54,481 nt of DNA from Nitrospira sp. (GTDB lineage Bacteria > Nitrospirota > Nitrospiria > Nitrospirales > Nitrospiraceae). Positions within the stretch are counted from its first letter, which is position 1. Each line of letters begins with the position of its first letter. Below the pieces are notes generated by a model, which was not told the origin of the DNA, made no database searches, and worked only from the letters and a program-made list of their open reading frames with translations. The stretch spans positions 1 to 54,481 of the forward strand of contig JAEURV010000346.1 in the NCBI GenBank assembly GCA_016788465.1. Direction: 5' to 3'. This document shows, piece by piece, positions 16,433 through 25,867 of the stretch. Position numbers and translations under genes: made by a program.

Positions 16433-19090
16433 ATGAACGGTACCTACCCTCTTATCGATGTTTTGGGTCAACAAGTCGCGTATCTCTCGCGAGAACTGGC
16501 CGAGCGAGATAGTGTGCTCCATGAGCGAACTCGACACCTTCGTGTGGCTCAGGCCCTTGCTCATCTGGGGAGCTGGGAATGGGAGATTGAGGGGGGAGTC
16601 GTACGATGTTCCTCTGAGCTCTATCGGATTTTCGGTCGTGAACCTGGGACAAACCTTCTAACCTTTGATGGCTTTGTCGCAGCAATTTTCCCGGAGGATC
16701 GGGATCGGGTCATTGCCTCCATCAATCACGCCTTGGGTGGCCAAGTATCGTACGATGTCGAATATCGGATCACTCGTCCCAACGGTGAGTTGCGGACGAT
16801 CCATTCCTGCGCCGAGGTATTGCGTGACGATAACGGAAAGCCCTGCCGCATGTCCGGGTCTATTTTGGATATCACCGAGCGTACGAGCATCGCGGAGACG
16901 TTGCGTTCGTCCCAGGAAAAACTGAAACAGGCTTTGCAGGCATCGGGTATTGGACTGTGGGATTGGAATACCCATACCAACGAGATGATTCTGTCGGAGG
17001 AATGGAAGCGTCAGCTAGGGTACGAGCAGACGGAGCTATCGGACTCATTGAAAACGTGGGAAGGTCTTTTGCATCCGGAGGATCGTACTCGCGTTATAGG
17101 CTATTTGCGGGACTCGGTGCATGACCATCATGAAGAGTATCGGCAGGAATATCGGTTGAGGCACAAAGATGGGACCTATCGATGGATTGAGTCTCGGGCC
17201 GCGCTGGTGACAGAAGCTGACGGTCGCCGGATCCGTTTCCTCGGTTCACATATGGACATCACGGATCGTAAGGGCATGGAGCAAGCGGTACGAGAAAGTG
17301 AAGACCGGTACCGAACGTTGGTCGACCTGTCGCCATCCGGGGTCTTTGTTTTCTGTGAAGGGCAGACCGTGTATGTCAACCACAGGGGTACCCTTCTTTT
17401 GGGGGCGACGGATGCTTCAGAACTTCTTGGTCGACCCGTGTTTGATTTTCTCCACCCAGACTATCACCACGATGTCCGTGAAAACTTCCATCGAGTGCTC
17501 GCAGGAAACGTGTCGGTCCATAGTGCAGAACGAGTCTATCTCAGGAAGGATGGAACACCGATTCCGGTTCAAATGGAGGCCGCCCGGATCGTATGGAAGG
17601 GCACACCCGCCTTGATCGTGCTGATCTCCGATGTCACAGAGCGCAAGCAGGCGGAAGAGGCTTTGCGGGCGAGTGAGGAACGGTTTGCCAAGGCGTTCAA
17701 AGCCAGCCCCCACCCCATCATCATTAGTGAGCTCGACACCGGTCGGCTCGTGGAGGTCAATGATGCCGCCCGTCAGCTGTTGGGATATGGCATGGAAGAA
17801 AGCGATGGCCAGATTCTTTCAGAGCTTGAGGGTGGGAGGGCGACTGAGGAGCAGATCCGTTTTCGCGATATCTTGAAACAGGGTGGTCCTGTCCGCAATC
17901 TGGACGTGAATCTCAGAGCCAGAAACGGTGATATACGCCAGTTCCTCTTGTCGTCAGAACTGATTGACTTGAAGGGGCGGCCGTGCAGAGTGACGGTTGC
18001 GGATGACGTCACGGATCGGAATCGAGCCGAGGATGAGTTGCGTCGATCACATGCCTTGTTGCGGCAGGTCATCGACGGCTCGCCGAATTTTATCTTTGCC
18101 AAGGATCATGAAGGGCGTTTTGCAATGGCCAATAGAGCGATCGCCGAGTGTTACGGCACGACGGTGGACGATCTGATTGGACAGACGGATGCCGATTTTA
18201 ATCCTCATTGGGATGAGGTGGAGTTTTCCCGTGAGAAGGATCTCCAAGTCATGACCTCCCTGCAGGAATGCTTTATTGCCGAGGAGAAGTTTACGGACTG
18301 GTCCGGGAGGACGCGTTGGTTGCAGACTATCAAGCGACCGATTGTGGATGATCAAGGGCGTTTCCACATGGTGCTGGGTACGTCGACGGACATCACGGAG
18401 CGGAAACGGATGGAAGGAGTCCTCCTACAACACGAACAAGATTTGAACGCAGCATTACAGGACCGAGAACGGATCAGTCAGGACCTCCACGATGATGTGC
18501 TTCAATCAGTTTACGCGGCTGGGCTTGGGTTGGAAGCGTGTAAGTCGATGGTGAAACGGCAGCCTGAGTTTGCCGCTGATTACCTCCTTGAGACCTTGGA
18601 GCAAGCCATTGGGCAACTTAATCACGTCATAGAGAAGATCCGCAATTTCATTTCTGGCCTTGAGTCTCGCGTTGTGAAAAGTGAGGATGTGATAGCAGAC
18701 TTGCGGACCATAGTGCAGACGATGTGCGAGGCGTCTTCCATTCAATGTCGAGTGCGGATTGATGACGCGGTTGGCCCGCATCTCTCAGCCGAATCAGCAT
18801 CTCATCTCATCAATATCGTACGGGAGGCGTTGAGTAACGCACTTCGTCATAGCCACGCCACACGCATTACCGTGTCATTGCGTCAGCTTCTCGGGTCAGT
18901 CCGTCTGACGGTGATGGATAATGGTATCGGATTCAATCCCAAGTTGGCTCAGGGTGTCGGCCATGGCTTGGAAAATATGGCGGCGCGAGCTCAGAAAGCC
19001 GGCGGGGTGTTCGCCGTACGATCGGAGTCTCACCGGGGGACAAGAATTCTCCTCGATCTGCCAAAAGACTCATCTGATTATTTCAATTAA
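16433..19090 (+). CDS. Cytoplasmic sensor histidine kinase with five PAS domains (HisKA_3/NarL-partner type)
   Basis: An 885-residue soluble kinase without transmembrane segments. After a short coiled coil come five PAS domains, each ending in a (D/E)ITER/DITDR-type linker: about 41-150, 161-279, 286-404, 413-530 and 536-658. The dimerisation domain is of the HisKA_3 class, with phosphoacceptor His686 in ISQDLHDDVLQ. The ATPase domain has the N-box SNALRH (Asn802) and DNGIGF at 829-834. HisKA_3 kinases normally signal to NarL/FixJ-type regulators, and one lies downstream at 24931. AAGGAG precedes the ATG. Ligands of the PAS domains are unknown. Confidence 0.92.
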   Translation: MNGTYPLIDVLGQQVAYLSRELAERDSVLHERTRHLRVAQALAHLGSWEWEIEGGVVRCSSELYRIFGREPGTNLLTFDGFVAAIFPEDRDRVIASINHALGGQVSYDVEYRITRPNGELRTIHSCAEVLRDDNGKPCRMSGSILDITERTSIAETLRSSQEKLKQALQASGIGLWDWNTHTNEMILSEEWKRQLGYEQTELSDSLKTWEGLLHPEDRTRVIGYLRDSVHDHHEEYRQEYRLRHKDGTYRWIESRAALVTEADGRRIRFLGSHMDITDRKGMEQAVRESEDRYRTLVDLSPSGVFVFCEGQTVYVNHRGTLLLGATDASELLGRPVFDFLHPDYHHDVRENFHRVLAGNVSVHSAERVYLRKDGTPIPVQMEAARIVWKGTPALIVLISDVTERKQAEEALRASEERFAKAFKASPHPIIISELDTGRLVEVNDAARQLLGYGMEESDGQILSELEGGRATEEQIRFRDILKQGGPVRNLDVNLRARNGDIRQFLLSSELIDLKGRPCRVTVADDVTDRNRAEDELRRSHALLRQVIDGSPNFIFAKDHEGRFAMANRAIAECYGTTVDDLIGQTDADFNPHWDEVEFSREKDLQVMTSLQECFIAEEKFTDWSGRTRWLQTIKRPIVDDQGRFHMVLGTSTDITERKRMEGVLLQHEQDLNAALQDRERISQDLHDDVLQSVYAAGLGLEACKSMVKRQPEFAADYLLETLEQAIGQLNHVIEKIRNFISGLESRVVKSEDVIADLRTIVQTMCEASSIQCRVRIDDAVGPHLSAESASHLINIVREALSNALRHSHATRITVSLRQLLGSVRLTVMDNGIGFNPKLAQGVGHGLENMAARAQKAGGVFAVRSESHRGTRILLDLPKDSSDYFN

Positions 19091-19397
19091 TACAGAATGT
19101 TATGTGGCCACACCGCACAGGATGTACGGATTCATCTCCTCCTCACGGCCCCACTGATCTGTCTGATACCTCCCTGTTCCGAAACTCAAACTGCAGGCCA
19201 TTTGGATCTAGACTTTTACCAATTGTCGTAGGACACTAGCGTCCGCTCAGTGTCTTTTATTAGGAACCAATAGCCTTGGTGGAGAGCAGATAGCTTCTCC
19301 ATAGATACCACACGATCACTTGATTGTGTCGCAGTGTGATGTGGTCATCCATTTGAACCGAACAGGCGTTTAGGAGACCCTGGCAAGGAGTCTCAGC
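19091..19397. other. 307-base non-coding spacer between the two PAS kinase genes
   Basis: No gene is seen. It contains copy 2 of the shared upstream element (19208-19238) and a purine-rich ribosome site (AAGGAG, 19385-19390) just before the next ATG. The presence of its own upstream element suggests that the second kinase can be transcribed independently. Confidence 0.5.
19208..19238 (+). promoter_or_regulatory. Conserved upstream element shared by two kinase genes, copy 2
   Basis: CTAGACTTTT, 10 bases, then GTAGGACACTA, matching copy 1 base for base in both blocks. It ends 159 bases before the kinase ATG. GGCC-TTTGG overlaps its left edge here and appears just right of copy 1, so the similarity extends beyond the two core blocks, partly rearranged. 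Confidence 0.5.
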
Positions 19398-22300
19398 ATG
19401 AGTCCTACCAGTCACCTTCGTGAATTGGATTCGTTGAGAAAACAGGTCGCCGATCTCACGCGTGAGCTGAGGCATCGGGATCAGACCTTCCGTGAGCGTA
19501 CTTGCGAAATCGATGATGAAGCCCAGGATCTGCGTGAGCGATCCGACATGCTTCGTGCAATCGCTATGAGTACGGCAGGTGAGACCGGGGAAGACTTTTT
19601 CCCAACCTTGGTGTGTCACCTCAGCTCAGTGTTGGGCGTGCAGTATGCACTTGTCGGGGAAGTCCTACAGAGCCCGATCAGAAAAATCCGTACTGTCGCT
19701 GTCTCAGCCAACGGCAGTCTCGTCGACAACTTCGAATACCCTCTGATGAATACTCCGTGCGAAACAGCGCTTGGTCAATCCTTCGCCTGTTTTGAACGGG
19801 ATGTTAGGACGGTGTTCCCACTATTTGAGCGTTTAGCTGAGTTGGGCGTCGAGGGATATTGTGGAGCCTCGCTCAGGGCAAAAGGTGGAGCGGTCATTGG
19901 GCTCCTCGTCCTTATGGATACCAAGCCGTTGCGCAATACCGATCGATTACGGTCCCTGATGGCTGTGTTCGCTTCTCGGGCAGGCGCCGAGCTGCAGCGA
20001 CGACACTCTGAAACAAAGATCCAGCACCAGCAGCGGCAGCTCATGGAAGCCCAGGCGCGTGTGCACCTGGGTAACTGGGACTGGGATCTCGACAGCGGAG
20101 CTGTTCACTGGTCAGACGAGCAATTTCGAATCTTCGGCTATGATCCCGGGTGTATGGCCGTCACTTATGACACATTTGTGACCGCACTACACCCGCTGGA
20201 TCGTGCGACTGTACAGAGCGTAATCGACACCGCACTGAAGGGCGGCGCAACCTACGACGTCGAGTGTCGAATCATCCGTCCTGATCATACGATTCGGGTG
20301 ATCCACTGTCGTGGACAAGTCTGTCGAGATGCCGACGGTCGTCCTGTTTCCTTGTCGAGCAGTGTGCTGGATATCACGGACCGTCAGCGCGTTGAGGAGG
20401 AACTCCGGCTTTCTCAGGGGCGACTACAACAAGCGCTTCGGGCATCAGGTACTGGGTTATGGAACTGGAACACTGAAACGAATGAAGTGGTCTTTTCTGA
20501 GGAGTGGAAACGACAGTTGGGGTATAGCGGGACAGAGCTTGCGGATTCATTTGAGACATGGACGACTCTTCTGCATCCGGACGATCGTGCAGGTGCCGTC
20601 GCTTATGCCAAGCGGTATCGAAACGCGCCTGACGGTGATTATCGACAGGAATTTCGCCTTCGGCACAAGGATGGTACGTACCGATGGATCGAGGCGCGTG
20701 CCTCATTCGTGACCGAAGCCGATGGTCGATGTATTCGTCTTCTCGGTTCACACACTGATGTAACCGATCGCAAGCGGATGGAGAAGACGATACGGGAGAG
20801 CGAGGAGCGATATCGAACCTTGGTTGAGCTTTCTCCTTCTGGCGTCTTCGTGTTCTGTGAAGGGCAAATAGTCTACGTGAATCGAACCGGTGCTCTTCTC
20901 ATGGGCGCACAGGATCCGCAGGAGATTCTCGACCGACCGACGTTTGAGTCCATCCACCCCGACTATCATCAAGAGGTTCGTGACAGTGTCGAGCGACTGC
21001 TCGGAGGCGGCGTCTCTGTCCATAGTACGGAACGGGTGTACGTGCGGATGGATGGGACGACGATTCCGGTTCAAGTCGAAGCCGGACGGATCACATGGGA
21101 TGGCAAGCCTGCGATCCTTGGGATGTTTTCCGACATCACAGAACGGAAGCAAGCAGAAGAAGCTCTGGCCAATCTTAATGCGACCTTGGAACGGCAGGTG
21201 AGCGATCGGACGGAGGCGCTGCGTCGGAGCGAGGAACGATTTAGGCAATTTTTCGACCATGCGCCTAATGTAACGGCTTTAAAGGATCGCAACGGCCGCT
21301 ATCTTTATACCAATCGGCGGTTCGATGAGGTGTTCGGGCTTGCTCCCGGTACCGCCTTGGGACGAACAGATGATGAATTATTCTCGCCGGAACAGGCTGC
21401 TCAGTTCCAATTGCATGATCAACGAGTATGGACCAGCTGTCAGGGGCAAGAGTTCGAGGAGATTACGCAACAGAAAGATGGATCTCATACTAGCATCGTT
21501 GTGAAGTTTCCGGTGACCGATGCCTCAGGTCATCTCGCTGCCCTCGGGGTCATTGCCACCGATGTGACCGAGCGCAATCGTACACAAGAGGCGTTGAGGG
21601 AAAGTGAAGCTCGGTGGCAGCAGTTCGCGGAGTCGGTCAGTTCGGCATTCTGGATCGCGGATGTGGCACCGGACGAGCGGAAGGTCCTGTACGTCAATTC
21701 GGCGTTTACCTTCATCTGGGGGATTGAACGCGAAGAAATCTATCAGAATTGGTCGCTGTGGCTTGAGTCGATCCATCCGGATGATCAGATGCGGGTGAAG
21801 ATCAGCCATGATCGGTTTATTGCCGGAGGAGCGACCGCAGTGTTTCATTGTGAATACCGGATCGTGGGGCGAGACGGCCACATCCGTTGGATTTCCGATC
21901 GCCGCGTCAGGATGCCGGGATGGGATCATCGCATTGCGGGGATCGCCGAGGATATCACCCATCTCAAGCAGCAGTTGGCGCTGATGGCCCGAACGGAATC
22001 GATCGGGAAAATCGGGGGGTGGCAGTTTGATTTTCTCACGGACCGTCTGTGGTGGAGCGACGAGACCTATCGCCTACACGAAACGGCACCCGAGGCGTTC
22101 AGCCCGACAGTGGAAGCGGCGTTGAATTTTTACACGTCCGAAAGTCGTCCGATTATGGCCGAAGCGTGGCTGAATGGGGTGAGGCATGGGCAGCCTTGGG
22201 ATCTCGAGTTGGAGCTGATCTCGGTGAAGGGACGACGAATTGCCGTGCGGGCGACCGGTCAGGTTGATGTGTTGGAAGGACGGGCTGTTCGAGCCTATGG

Positions 22301-24944
22301 AACGTTTCAAGATATCACGGAGCGTAAAGCAGTGGAAGACGCTCTCCGGCAAGCACATGACGAATTAGAACGCAAGGTGATGGAACGTACGGCTCAATTG
22401 CAGGCCAGCGAGGAGCGATATGCGCGGGCCACAGCTGTCGCTAAAGTGGGGGTCTGGGAATTGGATGTCCTCAAGGGGCACTACTATGGCGACACTAACC
22501 TCAAGATGCTATTCGGCTATGGGCCGGAAGAACTCTCGACGGATCCGCTTAGTTGGCTGAAGCTGGTTCATCCGGACGATCAGTCGATTGCTATGAAGAA
22601 TTGGGAACAGGTCCAAAGTGGAGCAACCGACGAGTGCCACTACGAACTTCGCATGATCAGAAGGGACGGTTCTGTTATTTGGACTGATGTGCGTGGACAC
22701 GGCATTCGCGATTCAACGGGACGACTGACCCATTTGATCGGGGCCACGGTCGATATCACCGACCGTAAGCAGGCTGAGCAGGCACTACGGGAAAGCGAGG
22801 AACGGTTCTCAAAAGCCTTCCGCACAAGTCCCCATCCGATCGGGATCACGGAGGCCGTAACGGGTCGTTGCATCGAGGTGAACGATGCGTGCCTGGAGTC
22901 GTTCGGTTTTCGCCGAGAGGAAGTGATCGGAAATACCACATTCTTGTTAGGCATCTGGCCAAAGCTCGAGGATAGAGCACGAGTGATCGAACGGTTGAAA
23001 GCGGGACAGCCGATGCGCAACATGGAGTTTGCGTTAAAGAACAAATCGGGGTCCTTGCGCCATTTTCTGGCCTCCGCTGATCTCGCAGAGCTCAACGGAA
23101 CGCTATGTGTAGTGACAGTCGCGAACGACATCACGGACCGTAAACAAGCCGAGGAAGCGCTGCGCATCAGCGAAGAACGTTTTGCCAAGGCGTTCCAGGC
23201 CAGCCCACATCCGATTGTGATCAGCGAGCTGGAGTCAGGTTTGGTGGTTGATGCTAATGAGGCTGCATGGCAGCTCTTCGGATATTGTAAAGAAGAAGTC
23301 GTGGGACAAACGACCTTGGAGATAGGGCTCTGGCATTCCCTAGAGGAACGGACTCGTTACCTCGACCTCTTGAGGAGCCAGGGGTCCATCCGAAATATGG
23401 AAGTTCAACTGCGGAGTAGGGACGGCGATGTCCGTCAATGTCTCTTGTCGGCGGAACTCATTGAGCTGAACGGCAAGCAATGCAGTGTAACGGTTGGTGA
23501 TGATGTCACTGAGAGTCGACGCTTAGAAAGGGCCCTGCGGTTGACCCAGTTCTCTGTGGATCAGGCCGTTGAAGCGATCTTATGGCTGGACCCGTACGCA
23601 CGAATGTTTAGCGTCAATGATGCCGCATGCCGAATGCTCGAGTACCCACGCGAGGAACTGTTGAGCATGACGGTTCACGACATCGACCCAAACTTTCCCG
23701 TGGAACGGTGGCTGGCTCATTGGAATCATCTCAAACAGCAGGGAGCCTTAACATTTGAGGCGAAGTTTTGGTCCCGAACTGGGGTGATCTTGGAGGCGGA
23801 TGTGACCGTCAATTACCTGCAGCATGAGGGGAAAGAGTATGCCTGCATGATTCTGCGTGATATCGGGGAGCGCAAGCGGGTGGAAGCTGAGCTTCACAGA
23901 TCCCATAAGTTTTTACGTCAGGTGATCGACACGGCCCCGAATTTGATTTTTGCCAAGGATCAGGCTGGACGCTTTGCCATGGCGAATAAAGCTGTGGCTG
24001 ATTGCTATGGGACCACTGTAGAAGACCTCATTGGAAAGTCGGATTCGGATTTCAATCGGAATCGGGAAGAAGTTGACTTCTTCCGTCAGCTCGATCGTGA
24101 AGTCATCCAATGCGCGGAAGATCGATTCATCCCGGAAGAACGAATCACCGATGCGGAAGGAAAGACACGCTGGCTACAAACCGTCAAACGCCCCATCATC
24201 GATGATGAAGGGCGGGTCAGTATGGTGCTCGGCGCGGCGACCGATATTACCGAACGTAAGCGGATGGAGGAGATGCTGCTCCAACGCGAACGAGATCTCA
24301 GTGCGGCGCTGCAAGAGCGAGAGCGGATCAGTCAAGATCTCCACGATGGCATACTCCAGTCCTTGTATGCGGTGGGGCTTGGATTAGAGGCCTGCAAGCC
24401 AATGATCCGGCAACAGCCTGGGCGTCTGTCGACTAAATTCATGGCAACGCTCGACCAGTCGATTGGACAGCTTAACCACGTAATGGGAGAAGTGCGAAAC
24501 TTTATCGCAGGTTTGGAGTCTCACGTCATGCAAGGCGGCGATTTTGCGACGGCTCTTCGGGGCATGGTCTATGCCATGTCCAGTTCATCGCCGGTAAAGT
24601 GCACGGTAAGGATTGATCCGACTGCGGTGCGGCATCTGTCGACCGAACAGGCGCTCCATATCATCAATATTGTTCGTGAAGGATTAAGTAATGCGCTGCG
24701 TCATAGTGGGGCCAATCGGATCACGGTGTCGCTCCGCTCGCTCATCCGATCGGTACGGCTTGTCATTACGGATGATGGGATTGGCTTCAATACCAGCTCG
24801 ACTCAGGGACTCGGTCATGGGCTGATCAATATGGCGGCACGGGCGCAGAAGGTCCACGGGGTGTTTGCCCTTGAATCGACGCCTTCCAACGGGACGAGGG
24901 TCTCTCTCGATTTGCCAAAGGAGACAACCTATGCTCACCACTAA
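19398..24944 (+). CDS. Giant soluble sensor histidine kinase: GAF plus eleven PAS domains, HisKA_3 and ATPase
   Basis: An 1848-residue kinase with no membrane helix. Order: coiled coil (1-45), GAF-like domain (about 50-200), eleven PAS domains (about 218-328, 340-458, 465-583, 610-727, 733-856, 865-977, 1003-1123, 1130-1248, 1255-1372, 1380-1492, 1500-1620), HisKA_3 with His1649 in SQDLHDGILQS, and the ATPase domain with SNALRH (Asn1765) and DDGIGF (1792-1797). PAS1-3, PAS9 and PAS11 plus the kinase core correspond to PAS1-3, PAS4 and PAS5 plus core of the preceding kinase, so the two are paralogues. Its end overlaps the NarL-type regulator by 14 bases, making that its likely partner. Confidence 0.92.
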   Translation: MSPTSHLRELDSLRKQVADLTRELRHRDQTFRERTCEIDDEAQDLRERSDMLRAIAMSTAGETGEDFFPTLVCHLSSVLGVQYALVGEVLQSPIRKIRTVAVSANGSLVDNFEYPLMNTPCETALGQSFACFERDVRTVFPLFERLAELGVEGYCGASLRAKGGAVIGLLVLMDTKPLRNTDRLRSLMAVFASRAGAELQRRHSETKIQHQQRQLMEAQARVHLGNWDWDLDSGAVHWSDEQFRIFGYDPGCMAVTYDTFVTALHPLDRATVQSVIDTALKGGATYDVECRIIRPDHTIRVIHCRGQVCRDADGRPVSLSSSVLDITDRQRVEEELRLSQGRLQQALRASGTGLWNWNTETNEVVFSEEWKRQLGYSGTELADSFETWTTLLHPDDRAGAVAYAKRYRNAPDGDYRQEFRLRHKDGTYRWIEARASFVTEADGRCIRLLGSHTDVTDRKRMEKTIRESEERYRTLVELSPSGVFVFCEGQIVYVNRTGALLMGAQDPQEILDRPTFESIHPDYHQEVRDSVERLLGGGVSVHSTERVYVRMDGTTIPVQVEAGRITWDGKPAILGMFSDITERKQAEEALANLNATLERQVSDRTEALRRSEERFRQFFDHAPNVTALKDRNGRYLYTNRRFDEVFGLAPGTALGRTDDELFSPEQAAQFQLHDQRVWTSCQGQEFEEITQQKDGSHTSIVVKFPVTDASGHLAALGVIATDVTERNRTQEALRESEARWQQFAESVSSAFWIADVAPDERKVLYVNSAFTFIWGIEREEIYQNWSLWLESIHPDDQMRVKISHDRFIAGGATAVFHCEYRIVGRDGHIRWISDRRVRMPGWDHRIAGIAEDITHLKQQLALMARTESIGKIGGWQFDFLTDRLWWSDETYRLHETAPEAFSPTVEAALNFYTSESRPIMAEAWLNGVRHGQPWDLELELISVKGRRIAVRATGQVDVLEGRAVRAYGTFQDITERKAVEDALRQAHDELERKVMERTAQLQASEERYARATAVAKVGVWELDVLKGHYYGDTNLKMLFGYGPEELSTDPLSWLKLVHPDDQSIAMKNWEQVQSGATDECHYELRMIRRDGSVIWTDVRGHGIRDSTGRLTHLIGATVDITDRKQAEQALRESEERFSKAFRTSPHPIGITEAVTGRCIEVNDACLESFGFRREEVIGNTTFLLGIWPKLEDRARVIERLKAGQPMRNMEFALKNKSGSLRHFLASADLAELNGTLCVVTVANDITDRKQAEEALRISEERFAKAFQASPHPIVISELESGLVVDANEAAWQLFGYCKEEVVGQTTLEIGLWHSLEERTRYLDLLRSQGSIRNMEVQLRSRDGDVRQCLLSAELIELNGKQCSVTVGDDVTESRRLERALRLTQFSVDQAVEAILWLDPYARMFSVNDAACRMLEYPREELLSMTVHDIDPNFPVERWLAHWNHLKQQGALTFEAKFWSRTGVILEADVTVNYLQHEGKEYACMILRDIGERKRVEAELHRSHKFLRQVIDTAPNLIFAKDQAGRFAMANKAVADCYGTTVEDLIGKSDSDFNRNREEVDFFRQLDREVIQCAEDRFIPEERITDAEGKTRWLQTVKRPIIDDEGRVSMVLGAATDITERKRMEEMLLQRERDLSAALQERERISQDLHDGILQSLYAVGLGLEACKPMIRQQPGRLSTKFMATLDQSIGQLNHVMGEVRNFIAGLESHVMQGGDFATALRGMVYAMSSSSPVKCTVRIDPTAVRHLSTEQALHIINIVREGLSNALRHSGANRITVSLRSLIRSVRLVITDDGIGFNTSSTQGLGHGLINMAARAQKVHGVFALESTPSNGTRVSLDLPKETTYAHH

Positions 24945-25593
24945 AGCTCCAACCCAAACCATTCGTGTGTTGCTCGTCGACGATCATGAAGTGATTCGTG
25001 TGGGGCTTCGGACGGTGCTGGGCCAGAACCAAGGCGTCAGTATCGTCGGAGAAGCCGGTACCATGGGAGATGCGATCCAGCAGTCCCAGAAGCTGAAACC
25101 CGACATCATTTTGATGGATGTTCGGCTTCCCGATGGGTCTGGTGTTGACGCATGTCGTGAGATTCTAGGGATGCTTCCGGGCACCCGAGTCATTTTTCTC
25201 ACGTCGTACGCCGACGATGACTCCGTTTTGGCAGCAGTTCTTGCCGGTGCGCAGGGCTACGTGCTGAAGGAAATCGATTCAGGTGCTTTGCTGGAGGCCA
25301 TTCGGTCGGTTGCAAGGGGACAATCAATTCTGGACTCCACGGTAACCGAACGGGCGCTGCGATGGCTGAGAGGATTGCACGACCTCCCGGCTACGCCGGG
25401 TACGGATCAACTGTCATCTCAAGAGGAACGCGTCGTGGCCTTGGTTGCCGAAGGCAAGACCAACAAGGAAATTGCCGTTGCGCTCGGGCTCAGTGACAAA
25501 ACGGTGAAGAACTACCTAGCGAATGTTTTTCAGAAACTTCGCATCACGCGACGCGCACAGGCTGCGGCTTTTTTTGTGAAACGCCAAGGATAG
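24931..25593 (+). CDS. NarL/FixJ-family response regulator
   Basis: A 220-residue transcription regulator. The receiver domain (10-125) has the acidic pair Asp17-Asp18, phosphoacceptor Asp63 in ILMDVRLPDG and Lys113. A LuxR-type helix-turn-helix (about 158-218) contains EGKTNKEIAVALGLSDKTVK. The start at 24931 is chosen over 24865 because AAGGAG lies just upstream and the longer form adds residues read from the kinase gene. The 14-base overlap with the giant kinase implies coupled translation and a direct HisKA_3-to-NarL phosphotransfer pair. Target genes are unknown; the element found before both kinase genes is a candidate site. Confidence 0.94.
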   Translation: MLTTKAPTQTIRVLLVDDHEVIRVGLRTVLGQNQGVSIVGEAGTMGDAIQQSQKLKPDIILMDVRLPDGSGVDACREILGMLPGTRVIFLTSYADDDSVLAAVLAGAQGYVLKEIDSGALLEAIRSVARGQSILDSTVTERALRWLRGLHDLPATPGTDQLSSQEERVVALVAEGKTNKEIAVALGLSDKTVKNYLANVFQKLRITRRAQAAAFFVKRQG

Positions 25594-25867
25594 GCTCATC
25601 ACATTCGGCTCTAGCCGGATAGAGGCAAAATTTGTCTTCGACAACCCCATCCTCCTTTGGTGTTCCGCCGGCGATTCCTGTAAGTTTACCCTGATCAGTT
25701 CGTGTTCATAATAAAAATCCGGCGGTAAGCCTCTCATCAATCCTTCGGAGGAGTCCCATCGCTGGTGTGTCTTGTGGCCATCCGCTTTATTCAGAGTCTG
25801 TGGACGGCAATAGCTGGGCACAGGATGCCCTTATGTGTTGTCCTGGCATACCGGGAGGTTGTCCCTC

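Noticed and set aside
18060..24300. Repeated DNA in the PAS kinase genes as a mobile or CRISPR-like repeat
   Set aside because: The similarity follows protein domains and codons; spacing is about 350 bases and there are no short identical repeats with unique spacers.
25665..25725. CCGCCGG/CCGGCGG inverted repeat after the NarL-type regulator
   Set aside because: A 47-base loop and no U-tract make a functional terminator unlikely; a short GC-rich match of this size can occur by chance.
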